Assembly: GCA_032207245.1 (NCBI GenBank)
Contig: CM063498.1
Coordinates: 57,539,440-57,603,439 of the forward strand
Direction: 5' to 3'
Length of the DNA stretch: 64,000 nt
Origin: Pardosa pseudoannulata
Taxonomy: Eukaryota; Arthropoda; Arachnida; Araneae; Lycosidae
Shown here: piece after piece, positions 48,923 through 61,268 of the stretch
How the letters are laid out: each line of letters begins with the position of its first letter
How positions within the stretch are numbered: the stretch's first letter is position 1
Made by a program: the position numbers and the translations under genes
The notes under the pieces: generated by a model
What the model was told of the DNA's origin: nothing
Database searches by the model: none
What the model saw: the letters and a program-made list of their open reading frames with translations, nothing else

Positions 48923-50541
48923 ACAATGTGTTAGGTTAAACACAAACTTCATTCCAATATTTTTCTAAAAAAATTTCAAAAGTATCATCAATTTTAATGT
49001 TGAAATTGAATAAAAATCCTTGTCTATTTCATAAAATCCATAAGAGAAAACATGCAAGCATTTGTAAAGAACAGGCTTCTTTTTCTGTGAAACTTAACTG
49101 GAATATAAGATTAAAAACTAAACAGTCTAAGAAAATATAAAAGCAACATTGTACTCTTTTGCTTTAAGCACAAACTTTACTATATCAGTTTGTTGTTTCT
49201 GTTTAAACTGATAATTTTCATAGAGTGCAAATATAATGGAGATAAATTTACTTTAAGTGTTTCTAACTCTTTATTAATTAAACTCAAATGAGTCTTAATT
49301 TATGTTATAACTACTGATATATATTTTGTAAACATGTTTAATTTTTTGCTTTAATGTAATGCATTTATGTATTAAAAAAGTTAGAAAAGTTTATTTTATA
49401 AATATTAAATTAAAAAAATGAAACAAAAATATTCAAGATGTTGTGTTTTTTGTGGATTTATTGTTTTCTTTTTTTTTCCAGAACTTATTTTTAAGTTTGA
49501 GAGTTATATTAAAAATCTGTCATTTGACAGAAAATATTTTTGGTAAATTTAGAGTTATTAAAATGCAGTGTATATATTACACCCTGGCAAGTAACATAGC
49601 TCAAAAACTGTAGTATTTGAGAAGAATATAAAAAATAAAAGGATGCTATAAAATATGTATTGAAATAATATAAGCTTCGTTTAAATCTGTTGTCAGGCAA
49701 ATAAATTGCAAGTTAGATTGGATATTTTTTATGTGCAGGGAGGGTGCATATTATGCATATTTATTACCAACATTAATTTAAAATAACCATTTTTTGGTTG
49801 TGCATTGTTCTTCTCAGAGTGCAATATGTCTTTATAATAGTTTTGTTAAATATAATATGCTCTCTACCATTATGTAATTTTTTTTAAAATTTTGGATTTA
49901 ATAGATTGTAAATTCCTTTTGTTAGTATATTTGAATTTGGCTGTGCAATGAGTCAAAAGTTTAATATAAATTTTAATTATCATTTAATTAGATTTATTCT
50001 GCATTTGAGAAAAAGTTTTATTTTATAGAAGTGTTATCTTGATATATATATATAGTATATCAGTATGTTATAAAATTCTATTTCTTTAACAATATCCTTA
50101 CAGGAAATATGGTTATTAATTTGATAAAAATGGATGTTAAAAATATAATTTAATCATTTTATTCATAGTTTCCTTTTGAAAATCATGTCTAAATGAAGGA
50201 AAATATTATTTTGAAATTTATATATTGCTATCATCATTAAGTTAACATTTCTACTTACATATGAATTACATTTACATATGAATGTTAATTTTTAATTATA
50301 TCTTTTTCTAGAAATATTTCTAAAAATAGTAAGAAAACTCAATTTGTCATTGATTTAATAAAAATATCTAATATTCATGGAATTTTGTATTGGTTATAAA
50401 TGCACTTTGTATTGTAATATAGTTTGATGTTTTAATTTTAAAAAATATTATACTTATGCATATAGTATTCTTTTCTTCATGTCTTTCATAGAAACCTTTT
50501 ATTTATTAGAAATTTCACCACTTTTCTCTTAATTTTTTTAG

Positions 50542-50768
50542 GACTTATGTCATACACCATTACACGGAGATCAAAGATAGCAAATCATTCAAGAAAATTG
50601 TTTTTTTGTAGTGAGTGTAATTATGCAAGCTCTAACAAATCTCACTTTACTAGACACTCTATGAGGCATACTGGAGAACGTCCTTATAAATGTTCTTTTT
50701 GTGGCAAAGGCTTTATCACTGGTCATCATCTTCGTTATCATGTCAATAATACACATTATATACCTTAA
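50542..50768 (+). CDS. C2H2 zinc-finger terminal exon 1 (two fingers)
   Basis: This is a coding exon of a zinc-finger transcription factor, inferred to act in the nucleus. It starts after TTTTCTCTTAATTTTTTTAG (AG 50540-50541). The first two bases, GA, finish a split codon, so the upstream exon must end with one base of that codon. Reading on: LMSYTITRRSKIAN, a basic segment, then finger 1 (CSECNYASSNKSHFTRHSMRH, C-x2-C-x12-H-x3-H), the classic TGERPYK linker, and finger 2 (CSFC...H-x4-H), then TAA. An AATAAA lies at 50786-50791, 18 bases after the stop. There is an in-frame ATG near the start, but the acceptor and phase argue that it is internal. Codons are AT-rich like the rest of the region. 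Its parent gene's constant exon is not in the window. The organisation is lola-like, but the gene identity is not proven. Confidence 0.88.
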
Positions 50769-50785
50769 TATTTTCTGTGAAAATT

Positions 50786-50791
50786 AATAAA
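50786..50791 (+). terminator. Polyadenylation signal AATAAA for zinc-finger exon 1
   Basis: Canonical hexamer 18 bases after the TAA stop, within AT-rich sequence, so chance occurrence is possible. Confidence 0.5.
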
Positions 50792-50799
50792 AAAGATAG

Positions 50800-53700
50800 A
50801 AGCCTTTGTAAGTATATTGATTATAAAAATAATTTGCCTATAAACTTCAAATTATATGTAACAGAATTTATATAATGGTATCATTAAAAAAATTTTGACC
50901 GTTCACATTTTCTTATTTATCATAAATGTACCAAAAAATTGAAGTATTTTTAATTTATTAAGTGTAATAAAATCTTATTTTTTCAATGAAGCACTATCAA
51001 AGTATTTATAAATGTATTAAAATATTGTACTGTGAACATTATTTCAGTATTTTTTTTTTTTTATTATTTTTTATTTTTTTTTATTATTTTTTATTTATTT
51101 TTTTTTTTTTTGCTTGTTTTAATTGTACTGTTATCTAAATCTCTGAAAATTTGTTTTTCTTATTTTCAATAATTTTTTTTTCACACTGAAATCATGTCTG
51201 CACTGTTTAAATTTACTGGTGTGATAAGATGGTATGAAAAGTTAGACTGATAAATTTTCAATATTGCTCATTATAAAACTTTTATTGAAAACTAGTTTCC
51301 ATACATATAAAATATCTGTTACCATCTCAATATTGTATTCCTTTCTTCATATCATTCATAGAAATCTTTTATTTATCAGAATTTCCCCTCCTCTTCCCCC
51401 CCCCAAAAAAAAAAAAATAAAATAAAGTGCTGAGCTCTAGCAGATACTTTTTTTTTATTAGACGGTTAATTTTGTTTTAATACTGTAAAAATGTTTAAAG
51501 GAAATAATTTTTTTTTTTGTTTCTAAATATATTTTACAATATATATATATTTTAGATAATTTCTCATTAAGTCAATAAAATTTACAGCATTTAAGATAGT
51601 AAAATACTTAAAATAATATGTATATATACAATGATGTTATTGTTACTCTTTGGTGTTATGTAACCTGATACCTTGTTGGCAGGCTGTTGACTCAAGTGAA
51701 AAAGCAGGAGGATTGAATGACATCTTTGTTAATATGCTTGTTGGCAGTTTATTGTTGCTCTGACTTCATTCAAGCCAAAAAACCATCTAATTTTGAGAAC
51801 AAACTGACCATATATTTTTCTTACAGATTTCCAAGATGGTCTGTTTTATAGGTCTATATGAGTGCTCTTAGTTCTTAATTTTTTTTTCTTTTTTTTTTTT
51901 TTTTTTTCTGGAGGCCTGAGCCTTGCTTTAGAGTGCTAAATTGAGATGAAAAGTGTTTAAATCCTGATGACATTTTAATTTCAGAGGGGGTTTCAAAAGG
52001 GAATATTCTACTCTGGGGTAATATTTTCTCTACTATAATTTTTACTCTGGGGTAATAATGGAGTATTTGTCAGATAGTTAAGTTTGCTGTTTGTATGGCC
52101 ATCTGGGAAACTTCATTAATTAAATTTAGACTAAGGGGTTATTCATAGATCTTATATGTAATTAAGAGTGTATTTTTGTTTTAAATATATAATCCTTAAT
52201 TTTATTATCTTGTTTACTGACATTCTCTCTCTTGTTCACTGTTGTTATGGCTTTAAGGCCATATGTATTAATATATCTAATTCATGTAAATTTTAAATTT
52301 TATTTAGTAATGCTATTCTGTGGGAATTTAAAAATTTTAACTCTTTTATTATGTTTTTGTTTTCATCTTATTACTCCAGTAATGATCTTATCACTCCAGT
52401 GGATGAATTTTAATTTCCAGATTCCTCCCTTTATTAACCCATCAGTCATATTCTGAAGCACTTGTTAGGAAAGTAATTATATTTTAGAGACAATAATGGC
52501 ATACTGTTATTTTGAAATTATGTCATGAAAATTTCTGAGGATTTAAGATGAACATTTAAAAGTTTCTTGATTCCTAAAATCTAAAAAAAATCAGAGATTA
52601 TACATGGTGTCCGCACACCTGGAAAGTCATGGAAAATCATGGATTTAGACAATGGATTAATTTTGTCATGGAAAGTCTTAATTTTTCAAGTAAAATGAGT
52701 AAAAGTTATGAAAAGCCGTGGATCCGCTAAACTACCGATTAAAAAAAAAAAAATGCATTGAATTGTTTAATTCTATATTTACTTGTCATTTGGCTGAAGT
52801 TACTGAGTTTGGTATTTATGTATTATCCTATTGACCATATTACCAAGTAAAATTTGTTCACCAAGGAAACTCAAAGCAAGAAAGCTTAATGGGTGGGTAA
52901 ATGTATATTATTCTGGTTTTTTCTTAAATTGTAAATTAAAATTTTATTAATATAATAATTAATATTTTTTAATAAAAATTAAGATTTTTGCACAAAATAT
53001 AAGTTTATCTCTAGGGATACTGTATATAAACATTATAGAGTTATATTTGGCTAATATTCATGATCACCTGGATAATACCAAAGTACCCTGAATTCAAATT
53101 GGAAACATTTTGATTGAAAAATTACTATATGATTAAACTTAGGTATGTAGATACAACAATTTATTTTTATGTATGTGAGTTTATTAACACTTATAAAGTA
53201 AGTTTATAGTTTTTTTATGATAGAATTCCTGTAATTTCTCTAAAAGCATATATTTTATTTGTATGTACATCAGAAGTTTTATTCATATATACTTTAACGA
53301 AAGCTTTTTAAAGTCATGGAAAATGATCTGCTAAATCAGGGAAAGTCATGAAAAGTCATGGATTTGAAACATTTTATTTTGGCAGATACCCTGGATATAT
53401 CTTTATTGAAATCTAAAGAACTCTTAAAAATTATCTATGCCATGGTTGTCTTTAGTGTATAAAATTGTGTCACCTTTTACATAATATACATATTATATAA
53501 AATTAAATATGTTCATATATATTGTTTTTAAGAAGTTATTACATTTTAATTTCTCATTATGTTCTGTTAAAAAATCCATTAAAGTACAAAAATTATATAA
53601 AAAAGTTTTTTTTTTCTAGGATTGGGATAACAACATTTGTACAAAAGGATAATTATTCAGGATTTAAAAGGGGAAGTTTACAATTTTAAATCTGAGACAC

Positions 53701-54400
53701 TCAATCATTTCTTTTCATTATTCCTATAATTCACTACACCTTTCCATTGACTATCAACTATCTTTTGGCCTATTTTCTTTTATTAAATATTTATGATTCA
53801 GAATATTTGGGAGTGATATTGGTTATTAATTACAATACATTATTATTATATTATTAATAATTATATTATTAATCATAAATATTTGTAAGTGATATTGGTA
53901 ATTAATTATTATAGTATGATAAAATGTATAGGAACATACTACATTCTCAATAAATCCAATCTCAGTTCATTTGTAGAGAAACTATGATTTAGTATATTCT
54001 GTTTCCTTACTGCTTTTTATACAAAGGTGATATGTAAACTGGGAATCATCAGGGAATTTGGTTATTCTGAAAATAACAAAAAATTGTAAAAATTCAGGAA
54101 ATTAAAAAAATTAATTCTGCCTGTTAAAAAGAAACCCCTCTAATTATAGACTTTTTGTGCACTTTTTTTTTAATGCTTATTTGCTGTTAAGTAAGAATAC
54201 GAAGAAATGAAAAAGGAATCTTCAGAAAATGTTTAAAAGAGTTACTTGTTCATTGTGTTGATTATATTATTGATATAAATTGTTTATAGAGTATTAAACT
54301 GTGACTCTGTTTTGAAATTATGTTTTATGTTTTCATATGTTGTGGATATACAAGGAATAGTTGCATGATTTGGGCTATTCCTTAAATAACATCAATTAAC
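50800..54400. other. Intron or spacer between zinc-finger exons 1 and 2
   Basis: AT-rich. About 51,335-51,395 repeats the sequence just upstream of exon 1 (TTCTTCAT.TC.TTCATAGAAA.CTTTTATTTAT), but runs into poly-C/poly-A instead of an exon, so an exon copy seems to have been lost there. It also contains the hAT-like element at 52603-53393. No other exon is recognised. Confidence 0.5.
52603..53393. mobile_element. hAT-like non-autonomous element (about 790 bp)
   Basis: Left end CATGGTGTCCGCACACCTGG and right end, read inward, CAGGGTATCTGCC. Both are followed by multiple CATGGAAA/TCATGGA words in the subterminal regions (GGAAAGTCATGGAAAATCATGG on the left). The flanking bases GATTATAC and GATATATC agree at 6 of 8 positions if the end is shifted by one. 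The interior is AT-rich, with no transposase. Confidence 0.6.
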
Positions 54401-55095
54401 AATAAGTTCTTATACACATATCTTTTGAAGTTGTTTCTCATGAAAATAAAGGTTATTTTTTTTTCTACCATTTTTTAAAAACTGTAGTAGAGAGAAAAGT
54501 ATTTTTGCTTAAGTACATGCATAACTTTTGTTTTCCACTTTCAATTATGATTTATACTATGTTATTTGAGTGCTTCAAACACTGCATTGAAAAAAAGTTT
54601 TGTTGATAGATATGAAACTTTATTAATGTTGTATAAACCATTTTATGAATGTGATAAAAGAGGAAAGACTCTTTATACAGGATTTGTTATACAAATATTA
54701 ACTTACATATATAAAATCATGCTTTTCCTTCTATTTAATTTCTTATTTGAAATAAATGTTTGCATATGCATGAGAAATATTAGTAACTAGAAATAAATGT
54801 ATGACTGTCATAATTTACTATTTTAGTTACCATAACTGAGTTTATTAAGTACGTTAATGTTGCTTAATATTTTAATATGCATACATTCTGATAAAATGAA
54901 AATAATTGAAACTCACTTATATTTTATTATTTCCAAAGAATGGTAGTAAGGTTAATCTTTTCAGTTAACCCTTTGAATTTCAAATTAAAATAATATTTTC
55001 TTAACTATTAGAATACATTATCTTAAACATGTAAAAATAATTTTTAAATTTAACATGAGAATGAAAGTTTCTTGGCAATAAAGTGAATTTTTTCA

Positions 55096-55099
<4 letters not shown>

Positions 55100-55143
<44 letters not shown>
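55100..55143. repeat. (TA)n microsatellite
   Basis: About 22 TA units. Confidence 0.9.
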
Positions 55144-55146
<3 letters not shown>

Positions 55147-55746
55147 CACATGCATACACATATTTCATATAAATATTGTAAATTATTTTTGCATAAAAAT
55201 TTTCATTGCATAAAGAATTTGAAACCACCTTTTTGAGAAATCTACTTCTAGTATCTCCTTTTATAAAGAATTAGCAAATCCAAATTTTTATTTTATTAGT
55301 AATTAGGTGCAAATGATAAATGAAACTTAAGACAAAAATTAAATTTAGTTTTCTATTTGATATGTATTCTATGAGTAAAGTGTGTTAAGCATGGTTGTAG
55401 GATAGCAACAATCAACAAACCACATTTTAATGTAAACTGTGTCAATTATGTTAATTCTTTTGGTATGTTGTAGATCTGCAGCAGTGATACAAAGGGTGAA
55501 TTGATCAGATTTATAATTACATTGTTATTATCAACTCAAAAAATATTAACAATTAAGGGATTCAAATTCTCCAGTACATTGAGATGAACACTAGGGAGTA
55601 TGCAATATTATTTTTCAACAAAAATTTCATTTTCTTCATAAATAGGTTACGCTTTTTATGTTAATATATATATGAATGTAGTCAGATAATACCAAATAAT
55701 TAAAAAGTTACATTTATATTACTAAATAGTGTTTTAATTCCTTTAG

Positions 55747-55994
55747 GTGTCTACTGTTGCAAAGCCTGTAAAAGAATTTTTACCTCTTTTGATGCTGGCT
55801 CTCAACATGCTAAACACTGTGAAAAAATTGGTCTTCCTTTTTCATGTGATTATTGTTCTTATACTACTAAAATTAAAGCTAACTTCTATAGGCATATGAT
55901 GAGACATACTGGAGACCGTCCTTATAAGTGTCCAGAGTGTGATAAAGGATTTATTACAAAACATCACCTTCATTATCATTTAAAATCACATTAA
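55747..55994 (+). CDS. C2H2 zinc-finger terminal exon 2 (C2HC-like finger plus two C2H2)
   Basis: The exon follows a clear acceptor (TTACTAAA branch-like word, then TTTTAATTCCTTTAG; AG 55745-55746) and starts with GT, which completes a split codon in the same phase as the exons at 50542 and 62686. It encodes 81 complete codons and a TAA at 55992-55994. Finger 1 is C-x2-C-x12-H-x3-C (CKAC...HAKHC), followed by an EKIGLPFSC spacer. Finger 2 (CDYCSYTTKIKANFYRHMMRH) and finger 3 (CPECDKGFITKHHLHYHLKSH) are C-x2-C-x12-H-x3-H, joined by TGDRPYK. A C2HC finger, then a C2H2 finger starting C-x-Y-C-x-Y, is what the terminal exons of insect lola encode. The third finger is extra relative to that pattern. 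Finger 3 resembles finger 2 of the 50542 exon (GFIT.HHL.YH). An ATTAAA at 56062-56067 is the nearest polyadenylation-like signal. Role inferred: isoform-specific DNA binding of a nuclear regulator. Confidence 0.9.
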
Positions 55995-57760
55995 ATGGTA
56001 TTTTCATGTATCTTTTTTGAAAACAAGTTCAAGAAGGTATTTTGAATTTCCCTAGAGTAATATTAAAATTTTTTGTTCTTTAGAAGTGATTTCTTTTTAT
56101 AATTTTTATTAAGGGTTGCTTTGAAGTAACTGTGAAATGTATTTAAGCATCCATTTGTGGAAAAACAGAGTTCATGCCATCCCCCTCCCCTATGATAGAT
56201 AAACAATTGGAGCAATAGCCGAGGGACGGGATTTTGACCCTATCATTCTTGGGTTAAGTATTTGAATTGTTTACATATAAAAAAAACTTTCTTTCAACAT
56301 ATTTCTTTTGTTTTGAATATACTGAAAAGTATTATCTTCCATTTAATGTGTTTTTATTTGAAAATTATTTAAAAGACATTTTTATTTAAGTTATTTTGAA
56401 AATTTTGTGATACATTATTTGCAAATATATATGTATTTTTTATCACTAAGTGTTTCTGTACAATGTATTTCATGCACTCATTAAGTAAATGATATATATT
56501 TATAGTATGTGTGTCAGGATTTTCTTTCTGACTTATATAGATTCTACCCCCTTAGTTTAATATAAATGGTTTTATTTTGTAATAAGATAGGTTAATATTA
56601 AATGCTACCAGTAAAATATCAAAGATTAAATCTCATGCTAAAATTTTTTTATTAAATCTATATTCAAATTACAATGTTAAAATTTCTGCATGTTTTATCA
56701 ATTTTATGTATTTTTTACTTTTATTTCTTTTATTCGTTTTTGTAATGCTATGTTGAACTTCATTAATGAAAATATAAAATTTAGTATCTCTGTATGTTAT
56801 TTATTTTTATCAGATATAAACCTGAAATACGATAAGAATAAACAGCTATTTTATTGAGGTTAAAAAGAAAACTTTTTCCATTATCATCATTTTAGATAGT
56901 TACTGAAACTCTCTCCAATACATACATCACTTCCCAAGTATAGATATTTAGAATTAAATAATTCTGTTTTCCTTAATATGTACAATAAATTATGTTCAAT
57001 TTATTAGTATACCTCTGCAATTATACTCTTAGAGTATATATTATTTTGTAAATACATTAAGATGTTAATAAAGTAAAAATTTACATAACATATCACCATA
57101 ATTAGCATGAAAAATGCTTCAAAAATGTCCATAATGGGTTTATAGAGTTAAAAAAAATTGATGTGGACATGATAAGATTTCCTTGTATGCCTATTGAATT
57201 ATATACTTTTTTTCTGCCCTTCATTTAATCTTGTTTTGTTTGAAAGTGTGATACAGTCCTGAAGTATTTTAATAAAGTAGGCAGATACACAATAAATAAA
57301 GCATCAAGTTTTAATTTTATCAAACATTTATACAGTTATTAATTCAACAGTGAGTAGATCTGAAGTATTGTCATCTGGAAGCAACCAGTGTTTAATATCC
57401 ATTGAGATTTTTTTGTTGCATAAAAATTGTAATTGGAAAGAGATTCCCAACTAGATGTTAAAAGACTCCCAAATACAAATTTTAACAATCTATGGCTAAT
57501 CTATTTAAAGTTATGGTACACATATGTACAGACATTGCACCAAAACTAGTCAAAAGGGATGCTTCCTTTAAAATCTGATTTTTTTTTTCAGCTACCATAA
57601 TTCCTTTACTTTATACAAGGAAATAAAATATTAAATTAATTTATGTTGTTTATGCATAAAGAAAATTTTCACTGTATCAAATAATTTTAAATTTGTGATT
57701 TAAACTATTTACAAGCTTCAAGATATAATTCTATAAATACAAATATTTTCAATACTTTTA

Positions 57761-57763
<3 letters not shown>

Positions 57764-57846
<83 letters not shown>
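57764..57846. repeat. (TA)n microsatellite
   Basis: About 41 TA units, followed by TACATACATACATACACAC. Absent from the paralogous part of block 1. Confidence 0.93.
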
Positions 57847-57850
<4 letters not shown>

Positions 57851-58439
57851 CATACATACACACTCACTCATCTAGATTTTACAAAACAGTATACATGGCA
57901 TAATAAAATGACTCTGATGCACTTTCTAGTGTTAACGAACATACACGAAAATAATGGGCTATGATATATAAAGATATAGTTAATTATTCACATACATTTT
58001 TGTCAACCACACATTACAAACATTAATGCTAATTGTTTCAAATCCTTAAAGTACAGCCATTTATCAATTATTTGAAATTGTTAAAGTGTTACAGTGAAAT
58101 TTTATTTGTATGTCTATAAAGCTGTTCCTATTAAAAATTGTTACTGTGCAAAATATTTATTACTTTTATTTATTTTTGAAACTTTTTAAAGTTGTATTTA
58201 CATTCAGTTAGTAGCTTCTGGAGGTATTTACAACTCTATGAATTAACAGTATTATATTTAAAGTGTATTGTTTCAAAATGTTTGTTTTACTGTTCTTAAC
58301 ATAAATTTCTACTTTTTCTTATTTTCAAATTTTTCCAGCTGTCAGCAAGCATGCTTTTTCAAGGTCTCTATACTCCTTTAAAACTGGACCTTAATTTTCA
58401 TTTGGTTTTCTGAATTTTTGAGCAACATTTTAATTTGAA

Positions 58440-59330
58440 ATAAATTTCTACATGTCAAAGCTGAAAAAGTAGCATGTGCAAGTGATAGTGGCATAACCCA
58501 CCACCGAATAAAATTTGAACAAGATGTTTCATTCTGCCTTTTTAGGGCATTTTACTGCTGAAGATATTTGAGGAAATCTTTAACTCTTTCTAAGCATCTT
58601 CAAGTATCAGTAGATGGTCCATCTGTTAATTGGATCCTTTATAAAACTTTGATAAATGATTTAGAAAAGGAGTTAAACTACAAATGTACATACATTGGCA
58701 GTTGTGGTTTCCATACTTTAAATAATGCTCTTAGAAAAGGGGCATTGTCTGCTAATTGGAGTTTTGCTTCAGTGTTAGTTGGAGTAAATTGGCTATGTAA
58801 AGATTCTCCTGCAAAAGGAGGAAATTTTATAAGAATATAAAAATGAGATACTTCCTGTAAAATTTTGTAATTAACCTGTTTATGAACCAAATTATATTTA
58901 TCTGCAAAAAAAATTCTTATTTTTTTTTCTCATTGCTGATTTAAAGAGACCAATGTGCCTAATTGTAATCCAAAAATAATTTTACTTATAAGGCTTGATG
59001 CAGTTTTGTTAGTCAAAGTTATAGAAGAGCAGAAGAAACTGAATAGCGTAAATAAGACAAATTGGATTAAATACTTAAGTTTTAGCAGAATTATAAATCT
59101 GAATAAGTTTCCTGCCAGCTATAATTTTCTTAGAGAAGTTATTAAAAAGAAGTTAACTTCAAGTCATTAAAAAAAGTTAATTTCTTAAAATTTCCCTAAT
59201 TTTTACAAATTTGTATAAACTTTTTTTTAAACTTCTTACTTTGATTACTTTGCATTCAATTTTATTATTAGAAGCTGCATTTTGTATAAATATTCTGTTT
59301 ATGATTTTCCATTTTCTCATTTCATTGATT
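58440..59330 (+). pseudogene. Transposase-like fragment inserted in block 2
   Basis: Two open frames, 58568-58840 and 58955-59170, lie in sequence that is missing from the colinear block 1. The first reads LQVSVDGPSVNWILYKTL, then YIGSCGFHTLNNALRKG and CKDSPAKGGNF. The order (V-S-x-D-G-P-x-V-N-W, then I-G-S-C-G-x-H, then D-x-P-A) is one I associate with hAT-like transposase-derived proteins found in many invertebrates. That family assignment is from memory. Just upstream another frame gives GHFTAEDI before a stop, so at least one frameshift separates the halves. The second frame ends with FPASYNFLREVIKKKLTSSH. No inverted repeats were defined. This is most likely a decayed insertion, not an expressed gene. 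Confidence 0.55.
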
Positions 59331-61035
59331 TATAATTGTGAAGATATTGGATTAAGATTTTTCAGCAAATAGTTAACTAGTGTGATTTAAATATGACCCC
59401 TTATTTTTGTTATACTTTTAATTTTCTAATAATTATGCTGTTGATATCAGGTTTTCATTTAATGTTATCCATATCTTATGTTACATTTTTTAATCTCCTC
59501 AATACATTGACTAATTAATCAGAGCCATCTGTATTGAAATCAAAGAATTTTGTACAAAATTATTACTAATATTCTTCTTGTCTGATTAATAACTTTGCTT
59601 TTAATGAAATAACACCCATCAGTTGCTGTGAAAGAGTAATTTTGTTGTAATATATGTGTGTTGTAAGATAAGTGTTAATAAATCCTAGTTTCATTATTTT
59701 ATGTCTCCCTAATAAATTTTCTTTTACTCAACTTTACCTTTACTAAAGTGGTAGATATTGTATAATTGTTATAAATTGTGGACATATTGTGTCTCTCTTT
59801 TGACAATAATTTCGTAAGTTGTTTCACCTTATTTTGATAATACAAGCTGTTAAAATTGAAAGAATAGGAAAACCCCTTTTCCTTCTTTGTTTTAGCATTT
59901 ATATTTTACATCTGTTGTACATTGTACCTTTGTATTCTTCCAGAAATAATCTGTATTTTCTTTATTAATGAAATTTTATATAATAATTTAATTAAATGCA
60001 AAAAAATGTCAATCTTAGACTTAAATGTGATTTGAGGAATTTGTAAAGTACTTTTCTAAATCAAGAACATTATTTAAATTTGCCTGTACATTATAAATTA
60101 TGCTCCAAATAATGTACAAAGGACTAATCAGACTATTTTGCTTTTCTTTTTAATTGAGTTCTAATAGTATCTAAAGTAAATGTCATTTGATTCTAACAAC
60201 CATTTCAGTAGCACATTTTTTTTCTCTTTGTGCACTACAAAGAGTTATAAAATTTATTGTGCAGTGAGAAAAAAAAAATTAAAATAGGAATTTATAAAGT
60301 ATATTGACTAAACTCTAATTTATTTAGGAATATTTCTAAGTTGCAGAAAATATATTTCAAGACAAAGTTACATATTATCTGTATGTAATTGTTTATTAAG
60401 TTTAATTATATCAATGTTAACTTTAAGTGACACTCAGATATCTAAAGAGGGAGAGTAAGCAAGAAAAGGTGAGCTAACTCATTAGCTGATGGAAATATTC
60501 TTTGACAGAGATCATAAACAAAAATTTTTCTATTCAACAGTGGTTTTTGAATATGAAACTTAATTAACATATTATATTCTGTAATATATCTGTATACATA
60601 CTTATTCATAAATTAAGATAATTAAGTATGAATATTGATAAATTAAGTACAAATGACATCCTGATGTTTTTCATATTTTATTTATCACAAATAATGTTTA
60701 AAGAAAAACAATTAATTCTGAAGTGCTACAATTTATAATTATAATACTATAATCTTAAAATCAAATATATACCTATATATAATGAATGTATATGAACCAA
60801 ATATGCTGTTTTAATACAAGTTACATTTTGATTTACTCCTTGAAAATTCTGGTTTATTATCAAATATTTTAATTTGAACAAAATATTTTTATCTATTCTT
60901 TAAAAACTATTATATATATAATATGTTTGGAAAGGGCAAGGTTTTTTTTTTTTTTTTCTTAAATACAACTAGAATTTGAATTGAAAAGTTAAGCAGCTAT
61001 TGATGGTAAAAATCTTCATACTCTCTTTGCCTTAA

Positions 61036-61268
61036 CCCTTTCATGGGCCTTGGGAAGATTATTTCCCACCTACACGATCTTACAAAATACACCTGTTGGA
61101 AGTGCAAAACCCATTATAATATATTGGTCTTGTCATTGAAACGATGGGAATACTGAGTCCCCGTTTTGGTTTTGTGCTGTCATCAATTGTTCGATTGATT
61201 GAATAAAATTAGCAGCTGTTTTAAAAGTTTGGAAACATGGAGTGAGAAATAAATGGCCCTTGAAAGGG
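61036..61268. mobile_element. piggyBac-type MITE (233 bp) with empty site in block 1
   Basis: TTAA on both sides (61032-61035 and 61269-61272). Ends are CCCTTTCATGGGCC and, read inward, CCCTTTCAAGGGCC, a 14-bp inverted repeat with one mismatch. The colinear site in block 1 (49164-49167) has a single TTAA with matching flanks. Confidence 0.9.

Larger units (their letters stand above)
43900..49480. repeat. Intron block 1, paralogous to 54.4-61.6 kb
   Basis: By eye the block aligns in order with 54,400-61,600. Examples are GAAATAAATGTATAATTGT at 44294 against GAAATAAATGTATGACTGT at 54790, AAAGCTGTTCCTA at 47371 and 58121, AAATATGACC at 47734 and 59389, and a matching TGTAAA(C/T)ATG run at 49330 and 61445. 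Block 2 is longer because of later insertions. The block carries the decayed zinc-finger exon copies. Confidence 0.75.
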
